Shown here piece by piece: positions 36,315 through 47,889 of a DNA stretch of 64,000 nt (positions are counted from its first letter, which is position 1; every line of letters begins with the position of its first letter). Source of the DNA: Apostichopus japonicus (lineage: Eukaryota > Echinodermata > Holothuroidea > Aspidochirotida > Stichopodidae); contig NC_092576.1 in NCBI RefSeq assembly GCF_037975245.1, positions 26,239,611 to 26,303,610 on the forward strand. Reading direction: 5' to 3'. The position numbers and the translations under genes are program-made. The notes beneath the pieces are model-generated. The model saw nothing but the letters and a program-made list of their open reading frames with translations, ran no database searches and had not been told where the DNA came from.

Positions 36315-39300
36315 ATGTCTGGAACAAAGTGTCTCTTATTTTGGACGGAGGATCAAACGATGAGCATCGAAAATATAACCGCCATCGCCAATATTTCGAA
36401 AAGAACAGTCGGGGCCTGCACAATTGCTAAATGGGCAGGAAAAAAAAAACTACAACGCCAAAGTACTGATGATTAGCGGTAAGTTTTTTCATAAACGATT
36501 TACACACCTCAATTTTACAAAATGAAAAAAATACTAGCTCTATCCTCGCAATTCTTTAACTTAGTTTTAAGTTAAGGCAAAAAAAACAACTTCACTTCGT
36601 TCATAGTAAGGCGTAAATGCGCAAGATATTTGACTTCAACTGATATTGACTTACCCTTTAGGCCTAACAGTAACAGTTGTTGTACACTAAACAAAGCAAA
36701 CGTCATAGTTAGGTCACATGGGCACATTTTCGACTAGATTTCTTACAAAAACTTTCAATTGTTCTGAGTTGGGGAGGGAGGTACATAATCCAGTGCTAAT
36801 CCATATTATTATGCCCCTAAAAGCAGAAGGGGGGGGGGCATTTATGAAAAATTTGTGATCAAGAGACAAGAATAAATATGTAAACTAAGAATAATTAGGC
36901 GTTTGAATGTGATAGTTATGTCTTATTCATAACTTGATAGGGGAATGCCAGATGTTCATCATATTCATTGTACGTTGATGCAGTACGATAGTTGGTGTTT
37001 ATATCATGAATATTAATGAGGTCACAGGGTCAAACCTGAAAATCTGCTCTTAAAATGTTGTTCAGTCTACAACCTCAAGTCCGATTGAAATAAAACTTGG
37101 TATAATTAATGTTGTGAGGTGATAAGAGCCTACATGTACAGTATGTGTTGATGCATGTTAAATTTGAAACATTTTTATATTGATAAGGGGTGTGGCTTCA
37201 TATAATTTGCTACATTTAGCTTCTAAGGTTAGCCATAACTCGATAAGGGAATGCCGAATGTTCCATTGTTAATGATAGTCACAATGTACGTAGACATGTA
37301 TTATAGCGAGCACTGAGCAGTTGTTGGTTATAACGTTATTATTAATGAGGTCATAGGGTCAAGCCTGAAAATCTGCAATTAAATACTACTCTACAACCAA
37401 AAGTTTGATTGTACTGAAACTTGGTATGATGTAATAAGGTAATAACAGGTATGTGTAGATGTATGTTAAAATTGATATATTTGCATATTAATGAGGGGGT
37501 GTGGCTACATATAATATGGCAACATTTAGCTTAGCCTTTGGTAATGGGTTATCAAATGTTCATGATCGTCACTACCTGAAGATGCTCTATACTGAGTGAA
37601 GAAACCCATTTGCTGGTTATATCATCTATATTAATAATGTGATAGGGTCAAAACTTCAGGCATTCGTCAGAACTTTGTTTCTTAAGAATTAATATGAAAT
37701 CCATCATTCATCAAATTCAGCAAGGAACCATTCAATTCATTGCAATGATTACATTTGTTTTGTTTTTAAATTCGCAGTGTCTTCACTGTTACATGAAGGC
37801 AAAGCAACTCTATAAAAGTATCTTTCAACAAATTCTGTTAGCAAGCCAAAATTTTGTTGTAGAATTCATTTTAGACAAAAAGACAAAACTAGTAGCTTCA
37901 TAGCTTTAAAAGTGAAAATTGTAAAAATCTCACATTGTTAGCACAAGACATAATACGACTCAATTGTAACTTTTATGGTGTACAGTAAAAAGTTCTTAAA
38001 TAGGCGAAATTATGGAATGTGAAAACAGTTGTTCTCTCCCAAATTGTTTAATTGTACAACTACTAAGATAATTAATGTTTGGAACTTTTGATATGTTTTG
38101 TTGACAGAAAACCTTGCTGAACTACGCCAAAAACAGAGGGCAATTAGCAAAGGACTAAGGGAAAGTCAGTTGTCACCTGTTGATCAACTGACTGAGGAAA
38201 CTCCTCAGTGCCCGGTTCAAAAGAAGGATGGACGAAAGGTAGCCTCAAAGGCAAACCTAAATGTAGCCCTTGAAGCTCAGAGGCAGACTTTTGCTTCCAG
38301 TTCAAAGGATTGCACTCAATGTGGGCAGAAGACGGAAGAGAGCCGGGAACTGAAAGAGCAGTTGGATGAAGTCAAAGTAGAGCTCCTTCTAATGTAGGAT
38401 GAAAGGGATGAGCAGTCTGTTAGATTTAAGGACATGATGGACATGCATCAGAAGGAGGTACATGACCTTAATGTGAAACATGAAAAAGAACTTGCCGCAG
38501 CAAAAAGGACATACTTAGAGAGGGGTGCAATTTAGATGCATCACCCAGCAGCTCAATATTTTCTGGAGGTAAGTAAGCTTGGCTTTAGTTACTTTCTATT
38601 CTTTACAACTCTGCCAGAGGAACTTGAATTCGGAAGGCGCCCGAACATCTAGACTTTGCAAATGATGAAAATTAAGTTTGTTGGTCACAACTTACGGATT
38701 TGTTGGATTGAGTTTTTACTATCAAGCCCAAGGTTGTGTTTGATTGTAAAAACTTTTAAGAAGATCAAATTGTCCTAAGGAACAGTTGATTTAGACCACA
38801 ATCACAATAATGTATTTCTTTCATATTTTTTGGACTATTTTTGCAAAGTATGATCAAATTATAAAATTTGACCAAAACAATGCGTAACATCAATCAGTTT
38901 GCTTTGGTTGATTTTGACCTTGGTGCAGGCATATAGCCATTCTATCCGCAAAAAGATCAACTGTGTTTTCGTTGTTCAGTTTTAAGTCTTTTGAACTAGA
39001 TTGCACTTTGCAAAATGGTAATAAATTATTTAATAGAAGTACATCAGTGCAAGGCTGTGATTGTAGGATGCTTATCAGGACTGGAAAAAAGGATTTGGTT
39101 TATGAAAACTTAGTATAAGAAAATTTGTTATTGAACTAGTTCAGGTGTGACAAATGTTTATCTTCTATGAAAGAGGACAATAAAAGAAACCCAATAGTGA
39201 AAAAAAAGTATTCAAATATCTTGTTCCGTTTAGGAGATATTCAAGTTTAAAGTTCTTTCTGATTGTGTAGAAACTGCTGAAATCAGACTAGCTGTAACGT

Positions 39301-42087
39301 CATATCCTCACATTCCTGATAAGTCTTTGTTATTTTATTTCAAATATTTTGTAAGATTTGACTTACAACCAAAAGATACGTCAGGAGATCTCATATGTGT
39401 CAAGGGAAGTATTTGAGATTTAACATCTGAAGAATGTTTGATTACATTTTATAAGATTTGTGAAAAAAAATTAAATTATTTTTTAATGAAATATATTGAC
39501 ACATGTTAAGGAAATTAGGATGTGACATCACACCCTCACAGTTAGTCTTTCTACATCAGTCATTTCCAAAGAAATTTTGAAATCTTCGAAGAGTGATATC
39601 TCCTTAACAGAGAATGCTATCTCTTTTTAAGCTCTTTCATACAAGATAGACATGTCAGACACCTGAACCAATCCTTTAAAGGTAGTCTTGTGGTGGGATC
39701 CATAAATGATTATCTTTTATTCTTACTCTGCCATTTTCCTTTCGCTGACACTTAATGTCAATATCACTTGGTTCTGGCTATTGAATAATCTACAAGTTTC
39801 ACTACCTTTACAATATGGTAAATTTTTATCTATTTCTCCACTGTAGAATTGACACCAAAGAAAGTAAAGTTGTTGGGAGACATTGCTTCGATGGCTCAGA
39901 AGAGCTTCAATTCTTCATCTCCAGTCCAGAAGGAGGCGAGTCTGGAGTCATGCAGTCCTGTTGAAAGAACATTAGAAGTAGATGTCTCCCCACAGCGTGC
40001 AACCACATCAACCACCACATCATCTACTCCAAGTTCATCTCGTGGACTCTTTGCAGGAGTGAAGCTCGGAGATAAACCAGTGAGTGCTCTTTTTTATGTG
40101 CTGAATTCGCTGCCTTCTTTCACTTTCACATTTTTTCATAGGGACACTGTGATGTTATTGCAGTTGGTTCTTTCCAAAGCCTTTGGATGGTGTTCTATTC
40201 AATTTATGAAATTTGGGTTCATCTGTTCATTATGCAATACAGAAAGCATTTGATTGTAAAAATACATTGCTGACAAGATCCAGACATCAAAACGATCAAT
40301 GTGTTCTTTTTGTTAACATATGTGGTTTTGTTTTGGTTTTGAACTTGATCATACTTTGTAGAGCAGTCATCACTTTGAAATACTGTGATTATAGCTACAT
40401 GTGTATCAGCACAAAAGAAGATTGGGTTTTGCTGTCGGTTTTCCTGGAAGTCAAATGTCATTTTGAGGTCAAACTTGGCAAACCATGTAAACTCTACAAA
40501 ACGAATGTTAATTAAAGTTTGTTTATGGTATTAGATGATTGGTTGTCATGCAGTTGAGCCAAGGTCTTTTGATGTCACAGTCAGAAAATCTTTAAAAATA
40601 TGCAACCATGAGAGGTTAAGAAGGTGAGTGAACATTAAACTTGGTCTGTATATTGTTACTTGGACTTAAAGACTTGTTTGTAGCGGGTCTCTCTTGTAAT
40701 TAGTTTAGCTCGGAGGTTTAACTTCAGAACCAATGATATACTGCAAGAGGAACTGATCTTTTGAACCAAGTTCAGTATATTTTTATATTTCAACCACATA
40801 GATTGCATGTACTCAAATAATACTTTCTTTGACTCCTCAGAAAATGATTTTTCTTTCGGGGATGTCATTCTTCAAATTGTTCGAAGGACATGAGAATTGC
40901 TACTTTCATTGTAAGGAAATGAGCTGCAGGACTTTGACCATGACAATGACAGATGGCGCAATACAGAAAACATACAAGCACCACTTAAACTTGTGTTCTT
41001 TCTGGTTGAAATCAAATATCAGGTTATGTCTTTCCATTGCATGTCTTTGACTTTGTCTTTTTTTTTTCCAGCCTCTGGTTGAACTTTCCAAAGGAAGTGG
41101 AATTACAGTAACAGCAATGCAGCTGTCGTTTATTCATCGGGTTTCTCGCCAGAAACCAGAATTAATGCTGAGGAAACTCCTACAGGCAGTGTTCACACCT
41201 CAGGAATTGCCAAATGGATGTGCCATGGGTGCCAGACTTGCAGCAAACAAAAAGAGTGAGGGCACTTCCACACCACTGGACAGTGAGAAGCTTTCAGCAA
41301 TGAAGGGTTAGAACTTTGATGTATTATTGGTCAAAAAAATGTTCACTGATTTCCTTTAGTGTATTCAAAGAAACTACATGGGAGGGGAGCATGGGACTTA
41401 AAACCCACACAGTAAACTCGATGGTGGCTTTAAAATTAGGGACTGCCTTTTTTTGGAGGGTTAGGGTGCTGGTTGTTTCCACAAATTTAAGGTTCTAATC
41501 ATTCCAATTGTGAGGTTAGGAGTTAGAGGGGTGGAGAGAGACATATAAGGCCTTATGAACAAGGGGCATAAATAAATAGGACCTTGAACCACATACAATA
41601 TGCATGTAGTTTACTTTTAATGGAAATAGATCATTTTACCCATTTCCTCAATTAGTTTACAAGATTTATTTGTGGCTTAAAGATATTGGTGTATGTGATT
41701 TTGGGGAGGGCTTTCAGGTTAGAGGTTCTCTTCTGAAGGTCAAGGAATTTAGATTGCCATGTTTTACCATTTTTTCCATTTCATTTGTCTATTTAATTCC
41801 ACACCTTTTAAGCACAAGTTCTTACACCATTTTTTTTTTGGATAACTATGAGGGACTTGTTCAGTAAGTCGTTTCTGTTATTTGAAGATGTTATGTTTAG
41901 TGTTTCTCTTAACGGACTAAAAAATTATACATTATTTTTCTTTCTTCGTCTCTTTGCAGATTACATTTTGAAGAAATTCAAACAAACAAATGGGAAACCT
42001 GCCCTTATAGAAAAGGACATGAATGCAATAATTAACGGCAAATGTGCAACAGTTAGAAGGGGGTTGAACTCCAAAAAGGCTAATTAG
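36315..42087 (+). CDS. BEN-domain gene of EnSpm-2
   Basis: Exon 1 (36315-36478) starts MSGTKCLLFWTEDQTMSIEN and carries a W-x-GKK motif seen at the start of BEN-type proteins; its frame is kept only if the A10 run at 36440-36449 is read as A9 (then YNAKVLMISG before a GTAAG donor). Exon 2 (38108-38568) is a charged coiled coil with an in-frame TAG at 38395-38397 and a frame change near its end. Exon 3 (39847-40079) is Ser/Thr-rich and low in structure. Exon 4 (41072-41307) and exon 5 (41960-42087, ending TAG) form the BEN domain: PLVELSKGSGITVTAMQLSF, LLQAVFTPQELPNG and AMKG, then DYILKKFKQ. AATAAA is at about 42294. BEN domains bind DNA. The gene is divergent from the EnSpm-2 transposase and ends just before the right subterminal array. 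Its defects may be decay or base-count errors. Confidence 0.72.
36885..37660. repeat. About 306-bp tandem repeat, 2.5 copies, in the first BEN intron
   Basis: CATAACTTGATAGGGGAATGCC at 36928 recurs as CATAACTCGATAAGGGAATG at 37234, and a third partial unit begins near 37536. Each unit also contains ATTAATGAGGTCA(C/T)AGGGTCAA and AAACTTGGTAT. The units are clearly diverged. Confidence 0.75.
38569..39846. other. Second intron of the EnSpm-2 BEN gene
   Basis: AT-rich sequence with no recognisable coding or repeat structure. Confidence 0.45.
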
Positions 42088-42132
42088 TTCATGTTTCTTT
42101 GTTTTTTTTTCTTCTTTTGAGCTTGTCTTGAG

Positions 42133-42156
42133 ATTGTATTGTATTGTATTGTATTG
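42133..42156. repeat. TGTAT microsatellite
   Basis: Four to five tandem copies of TGTAT in the 3' region of the BEN gene. Confidence 0.8.
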
Positions 42157-42289
42157 AAGACTTTTTTATAGCAAAGAGACTTAAACAATGTCGTTTGTCA
42201 TGTCTTAACTTCTGTGTAAATTTAACAACACATGGAAGAGTTAAAAAGAGCATCTAACACTGTGCAGTTTGACAAGTGCAGTTTGACAG

Positions 42290-42790
42290 CCAAATAAAAA
42301 CATGCTTGCGCTAGCTTGCACAAGCTTGCGCAAATCCTTTATGAGATTGTCCAGTGCGTGCAGAAGATCGCAACATAATGTAAGCATGGCACGCTTGCGC
42401 TAGCTCACACAAGTTTGCGCTTGTGTGCATTTGTGCCAACTGCAAGCTTTCGGTAAGCTTGCAATCATCACAAGCTTGTTTCAACGTGCAGCAGGAAAAT
42501 GGCCAGCTTGCGCAACTTTACTACAAGCTTGCATGACCATCCTATTGGCAAGCTTGCGCAACTATACTGCAAGCTTGTGCAATCATACTGCAAGCTTGCG
42601 CAATCATCCATTAGCAACTATGATGCAAGCTCGCGCACACATGCGTAAGCTCAATTTGTTAGTCCATTGCAAGCATATTGCCATTGATTCAAGCTTGCAA
42701 TTGTTCCAATTGCAAGCATGCTGCATGCTTCCAACCAGCATGATTCTGCAAGCTCCCTTCAAGCATGCGGCAAGCTCGTCTTTTCTGTAA
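42290..42790. repeat. Subterminal array of EnSpm-2, right side
   Basis: Dense AAGCTTGCGCAA-type words in both orientations; perfect TTGCGCAA at 42326, 42508, 42554 and 42596, plus many one-mismatch forms. TGCAGAAGATCGCAA is shared with the left array. Confidence 0.85.
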
Positions 42791-42793
42791 GGG

Positions 42794-43330
42794 TGCCTTA
42801 CTAAATGCTACAGTGGAGATCATTCACATTGCCCAAAGCAGTCATTTGTATGTAAGAGGGGCAGATACTACAAATTTCCATTTATGCCAAATGCTGCATA
42901 GGGTTCTCTGATAATATCAAACACTGACAACGCAAAACTTATCCAATAACTTAACTTAAAACACGCACCTGATACAAACGATTATGGTCCACTCGTTTAC
43001 AGACTTCCACTCAAAAAGCAGAAGCAGTCAATAATGCTTTCAAGATGACTAATCCAAAACATAGCACCACATTTGCACGCAACAGTTAGTACTGCAGGGA
43101 CCACAGTGCCATACACATCACAAACAATGGGCGTGGTGAGTCCATAGCCAAGAAGATGGAAGCTGCTGGGTTAAAGTTAAGCACAAATAGTCCATGTATC
43201 CAGACTCTGAAACAGATGCAGAGAAAACAACAGTATGATAAATTACGCAAGAGAGGCAGAGCCTACCGAAGGAGGAGAGCACAACTCAGAGAGAGAAAGT
43301 ACAAGATACATGGTAGAATGAATTATATAA
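42794..43330 (+). pseudogene. C-terminal part of the Mutator-like-transposase-type gene, right of EnSpm-2
   Basis: Directly after EnSpm-2 the frame left at 30799 resumes: CLTKCYSGDHSHCPKQSF completes a cysteine/histidine cluster, and later RDHSAIHITNNGRGES and MEAAGLKLSTNSP lead to a very basic tail (KRGRAYRRRRAQLRERK) ending near 43330. The order and the basic tail match the end of this invertebrate family. Stops and frame changes show decay in addition to the EnSpm-2 insertion. Confidence 0.55.
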
Positions 43331-43989
43331 ACCAGCACAGTTGTTATAAAAGAGATGAACTGATTCATGACCAAAGTTACTCCAAAGTCATAATCCAAAA
43401 TAGTATCACTCACTCACTCAGGGAACCCTAAGCAATCAGGGTGATGAGCATGACCCTGGCAAGCACCATCAAACTTGCAGGACCTGCTGCTGTCGTTGAT
43501 ACTGCGGAATTCTGCAGAGAGGTGTGACACCTCCACACATGCTATTGTGGGAAATGTCAAATGATTTGCTACTAGGACTAATTATAACAAGTTTCTGAAA
43601 AGTATGCTGAAAAGCATATGCCAGAATGTGGACCCTGATGGCTCTTCTCTTAGCTGCCAGGGGTAGGCATTGTGCGGATAATGCCATATGCTGGTGCCCC
43701 TGGCTTACTGATGGTGTAGGCACATGTCCACATTCTGCATCCCCTTGTGCCACTTGCTGTTTGTTTGGCCAACTTTTCATTAATGCCATCAGCCCATGCC
43801 ATCCAATCTTGGTCTGACATCGTAGAGAAGTTTTGATATAACCAGTACTGTATACAGGGCCTATGTTTTATCTCAACGTAGCCTATGCACAGTGCAACAG
43901 CCACATCGAATACTAATGTATATATAAATTTTGAATGTCGCTTTTTTTTACACTGTATAAAAGTATATGCTACTCAGTCCAACTTCAGT
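43331..43989. other. No gene recognised
   Basis: Open frames on both strands lack family features. A short plus-strand stretch with DPGKHHQTCRTCCC at about 43450 has clustered cysteines but cannot be assigned. Confidence 0.35.
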
Positions 43990-44185
43990 CCGTCAGGTAC
44001 TTTTTAAGAAAAAGTCACCCAGGAAAGAACCTGGGCACGAAAACCAAACTACCAAACGACTGATCCGCTCTCAGCCCCAGTCCCCTTGCATCGGGACTGT
44101 GACTGTGTGATCATCGTCAGGTGTGTATCACCATTCCCTAAGGGAACAGATACTACACATGATCTTAGCCAAAAGGCCGTCAGGT
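43990..44185 (-). mobile_element. U2-headed SINE with 9-bp target duplication
   Basis: The body (43999-44176) is flanked by CCGTCAGGT on both sides (43990-43998 and 44177-44185). On the minus strand it begins CTTTTGGCTAAGATCATGTG and continues TAGTATCTGTTC, i.e. U2 snRNA bases about 15 to 46. It then leaves U2 for an unrelated body of about 130 bp. Near the 3' end is a stem CCCAGG-TTCTTT-CCTGGG followed by TGACTTTTTCTTAAAAAGT. An snRNA-derived head, anonymous body, 3' hairpin and direct flanking duplication fit the SINEU type of short retroposon. The family is not one I can name. Confidence 0.72.
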
Positions 44186-45320
44186 TTTAGTTGTTCTCTA
44201 TAGCCTAACATCGAAATTAGTGGCTCCTTATACCAGCCTTTACTTTCACTAGTACTATATACATCTCAGTAGCAGACAGCTGAAAACAACATACACAGCT
44301 GGTAGTGTGGCCTATACAAGCCATTCAGATGTTCTTAAAGTACAATCATTACTCAGTGCATTTTGGAGCACACGGTGTAGCAATTTATTTTTTTCTCGGC
44401 AGTTTCATGCCCTTTTTTCGATATTTTGATGACATTTCGCACAAATGGAGCTCGTAATCGCATAAGAGTAATATTTGTACACGTTTTGTCATATTTCATT
44501 GTTACACATCATACCTGACACCTAAAGCTATAATTAACGCTCATAGAGTCTAAAACGGCAATTTTCAAATTTTTGCTTAAGGTAGCATACGCCCATTAAA
44601 AGCCCATTGACTTACACACTAAATCATAAAAAGTAAAGCCTGCTCTAAGTCTAGATAGAAGTTTACACTTGCTAAATGCTACCCACCACTGGATAGCTCA
44701 CAAGTTGGCCTTTTATGGCACCATAAATTTTCCGTACCATGACCCTGAACATTTTTTGCTACGAGAGTCGAAACTTTTCTTCACTTGTAACCACACCTCT
44801 TTACTCGGCCGTAAACAATCTTCGTCCGCTGCTCCTGGGAGGGCTTAACTGGTCTAAAATTGTCTCAATTTTCCAAGCCATAAAAAAAGCTCATCCTAAT
44901 TGAAAAAGTCCTTCTCCTGCTCATAATTGGCGCTTTTCCTGAACACTTGCCGCGGATTGATATAGACGCTAATAGGAGTATGCCACCCTAACGAACGCAT
45001 AATCTGGTTGTTTTGAAAAGCCGTCTTAAGATGTTTGATGTTCTGAATGCGACAAAATCCAAAGGTATTTCACTTTACGTAATATTCGGCTGACTTTCGA
45101 GTTATTTTCAGGCTTAATCGTGTTTTAGGGAATGATATTTAAGCATCCTCGACAAGATCGTGAAACTGCTGTCGAATTTTGTTGGCCTAATTTCTCCGGC
45201 AATATTTACGAAATTTCAACATAACATTCAACCCATGCATTAAATATTGTTTTTCTGCGCGTATGTGTTTATTTGGCATTATGAATCATATTTGGCAATA
45301 TATGGTTATCGGAAAACTCT
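44186..45320. other. Spacer upstream of the EnSpm-3 transposase, no gene seen
   Basis: No conserved coding and no CCCTTAC end are seen, so the left part of EnSpm-3 is absent, diverged or replaced here. Confidence 0.4.
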
Positions 45321-45439
45321 TTGCGTGTAGCCTTACGCGACCGCCGAAATTCAAACGTACTGATATGCAAAATCGGTAATAAAACCGGAGGTCACGGGGG
45401 CAGATCTCCGACTGTATATATGATTAGAAATGAACTATT

Positions 45440-46990
45440 CATTCCAGAAAGGAAGGCGAGAGAAAACATGTTAATGTATGGAATTTGGATCTCTCCAAAG
45501 AAACCTATACTGTGGAGCTTTTTAAATCCTCTTTTCTTTGAGTTGAGTTGCAAAGTGGTGTAAAATTAACCAATTCTTCTGCAGAAGAACTTCTATGCAA
45601 GGCTGCCTTACTGTCATGTACGTGTGACTTACCAGGTAAGTCTTTTGTGACAAATGGCATTCAATTTAGCGGTAAACATGGTTGTTGGCATTGTTTGCAA
45701 TCTGGGGAAACATACAACAGAAAGTGGAGGCAATTGTCATGTTTTCCCCTTCAACACTGAAGAACCTGTTGGTCGAAAACGCACCATGGAAGAAATCTTG
45801 AAATATGTTACAGAAACTGTCAGTAAAACCAGGACAAAGCATATGTTACCAATGGATGTAAGGGGCCATTTTAGTTTATGTATTTGAAGTACTTTAATTT
45901 TGCGGATGGCATGGTCATCAACTACATGCACTGTGTTTGTGAAGGTGTAATGAAGCTTTTATTAAAGCTTTGGTTTGGATAGAGAATCGTCACAATATGG
46001 TTTCTTTCAATCGTGCAAAGTCTCAAGTGATTCTATATCTTATATTAAACCAACAATCAATATAACAAGAGTGCCTCGATCTTTCAATGATCTAGCTTAT
46101 TGGAAAGCTTCAGAGTTCGAAATTTTCTACTGTATTGGGGAATACCAATTTTGTCACAGGTGTTAACTCGTGATTATTTCATTCATGTTTGTTTACTAGT
46201 AAGATCAATTTACTTGTTATCTGAAGATAATGTATCAGTTAATGAAATGTGTATGTTAGAATTTTTGAAAAAATGTCAACACTTGTACTCACTAAGGTAT
46301 ATGACCGTGAATGTACATCAGCTGGTTCGTTTAATTCACTGTGTTCGTTGCAATGGACCTTTGTATGTAAAGAATTGTTTTCTTTTTGAAGATATGAACG
46401 GATCTATTGTTTCCTTTATCCATGGTACTTAGGGTGTAGATACACAAATTATTCAGTCATTTAATTTTTTACATTTGGTTCCAATATTGAGTCAGAAGTT
46501 GTGTTTAAATGATTTTGAAGCATTGGAATATTTAAATAACCTTAAAACTTAAGTTTCTTTTCAAAGTCATGGCAAACTGTATTTCCAGGGATTTACAGAA
46601 TTTATGGTTTTAAAGAAGCATGCTTATCTGCCAGTGAATTTTCTGCAGTAAAGCAAGTTGTTAACATTTTCTCAAATAACATTGAAATTTGCTTACGACA
46701 TTTTTTCAAGGCTAGTAATTCATTTGTTTATGGGAGTCCATACAAAAAAATGGTAAGAAGAAATCAGAGTGTCATCAAGTACCAGTACAAAGATTCATAC
46801 AAGTTTGGGTCTGTGAAGTATTTGGGCAAAGTTGGATCTAAGGAAAACCCACTGTTTATTTGTACAGTTGCCCCTTTTCCGTTGTTTGTTTCGGAGAGCA
46901 ATGATCACATTCATAAAGTACAGATGGAGTTTAAAAGATATGAGGTAATCGATGTTCAAAGTATATTCTGTACTCATGTATTCTTGTTGA
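45440..46990 (+). pseudogene. EnSpm/CACTA transposase of EnSpm-3, degraded
   Basis: Blocks in order: CGIW/YGIWIS-like start at 45470, cysteine segments (CTCDLPGKSF, GKHGCWHCLQSGE) at 45620-45710, TMEEILKYV at 45785, ADGMVINYMHCVCEGVMKLL at 45900-45965, RVPRSFNDLAYWKASEF at 46070, then LTRDYFIHVCLLVRSIYLL, YMTVNVHQLV and GPLYVKN to 46430, and a C-terminal part to 46990. NYMHCVxEG corresponds to DYMHCVLLG in EnSpm-1, the hallmark of these transposases. Several frame changes and stops are present. Confidence 0.7.
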
Positions 46991-47166
46991 ACTTCTTATA
47001 AGAAGTTCATTTGTGAATTTCCAAACAAAATTGAAAAGGATTGAAAGTCATTTTGTGCATTATAGTTATTCATTATCCATGCAAATAAACACCCTTGTTC
47101 ACATAAAGTATGAAAATTCCAAATGGAATGGCTCCTTGACAGAAGAGGCATGTATATAGTAAAATA

Positions 47167-47278
47167 CAGTGGCGTAGGAACGGGCGGATTTTTTTTTGGG
47201 GGGGGGGGGGGAATCGCGAGTGAAAAGTCTGAATTTGAGAATTTCGCCCCCTTGAAAAAAAGTCTAGCTACGCCACTG
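47167..47278. mobile_element. 112-bp MITE with CAGTGGCGTAG termini
   Basis: CAGTGGCGTAG at 47167 and CTACGCCACTG ending at 47278 are exact inverses. Flanks GTAAAATA and GTTATATA agree at 6 of 8 bases, compatible with a hAT-type 8-bp duplication. The interior holds a T9/G12 run. Confidence 0.78.
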
Positions 47279-47889
47279 GTTATATACTGTGAATATGTTT
47301 GGTCCTAGAATGAAAGAAGGTGATTTCAATACCAGGCAGTTACATGTCATGCAAATCATTAACCTCAATCTTTGTTACTATTGTTGGTTGCTGGCCAGAT
47401 AATGTAGTATATATTGTAATACCAATTAAATATAATTCAACGTTTTGTAAGTATCAATGTAGATTTTTAGTTTTAAGTCTTTGACTTGAAATTTGTGTAT
47501 TTGACTGGATATTTATCAACAAAAATACTTGAACATTTCTAAAATATATTTACAAAACACATATCAGTTGAAAGCTTGTCTTAACTTCTTCCACTTCTCA
47601 ATTCAATATACATTAAATTCATCAATATACTCTTCCATTCTTCTTATGGAATGCATCCCTCTTTAATTGCAATTAAAATTGAAATAGTTGTTGTTTAAAC
47701 TTAAAATACATTGATCTTCACAAGCAAGAGATTTCAAGTCCACAATCAACTGAAATTTGTCTCAGTCCAAATTGTTCTGAAAAAAAATCATAGGTCCTGT
47801 CTCCTCCTATACCTTTGTACAGCAGAACAGGATGTAAAAAGTTTCAGTTGAACATTATAGTTGAGTATATATAATAGAACATGTGCATT

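Larger units (their letters stand above)
30800..42793 (-). mobile_element. EnSpm/CACTA transposon EnSpm-2 (12.0 kb)
   Basis: Left end CCCTTACAGAAAAG at 30800 and right end CTTTTCTGTAAGGG at 42793 are inverse. TG precedes and follows the element (30798-30799, 42794-42795), and taking out the element plus one TG keeps the interrupted frame open, which supports a 2-bp duplication. Subterminal arrays of CTTGCGCAAG-type words lie inside both ends. Cargo: transposase parts on minus (31707-32116, 33604-35765) and a BEN-domain gene on plus (36315-42087). A truncated BEL/Pao fossil sits inside the transposase. The plan mirrors EnSpm-1. Confidence 0.8.

Noticed and set aside
42425-42790. A 121-residue plus-strand protein with repeated CxxL/ASLRN-like words
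   Set aside because: It lies wholly within the CTTGCGCAA subterminal array of EnSpm-2 and its repetition follows the DNA repeat.
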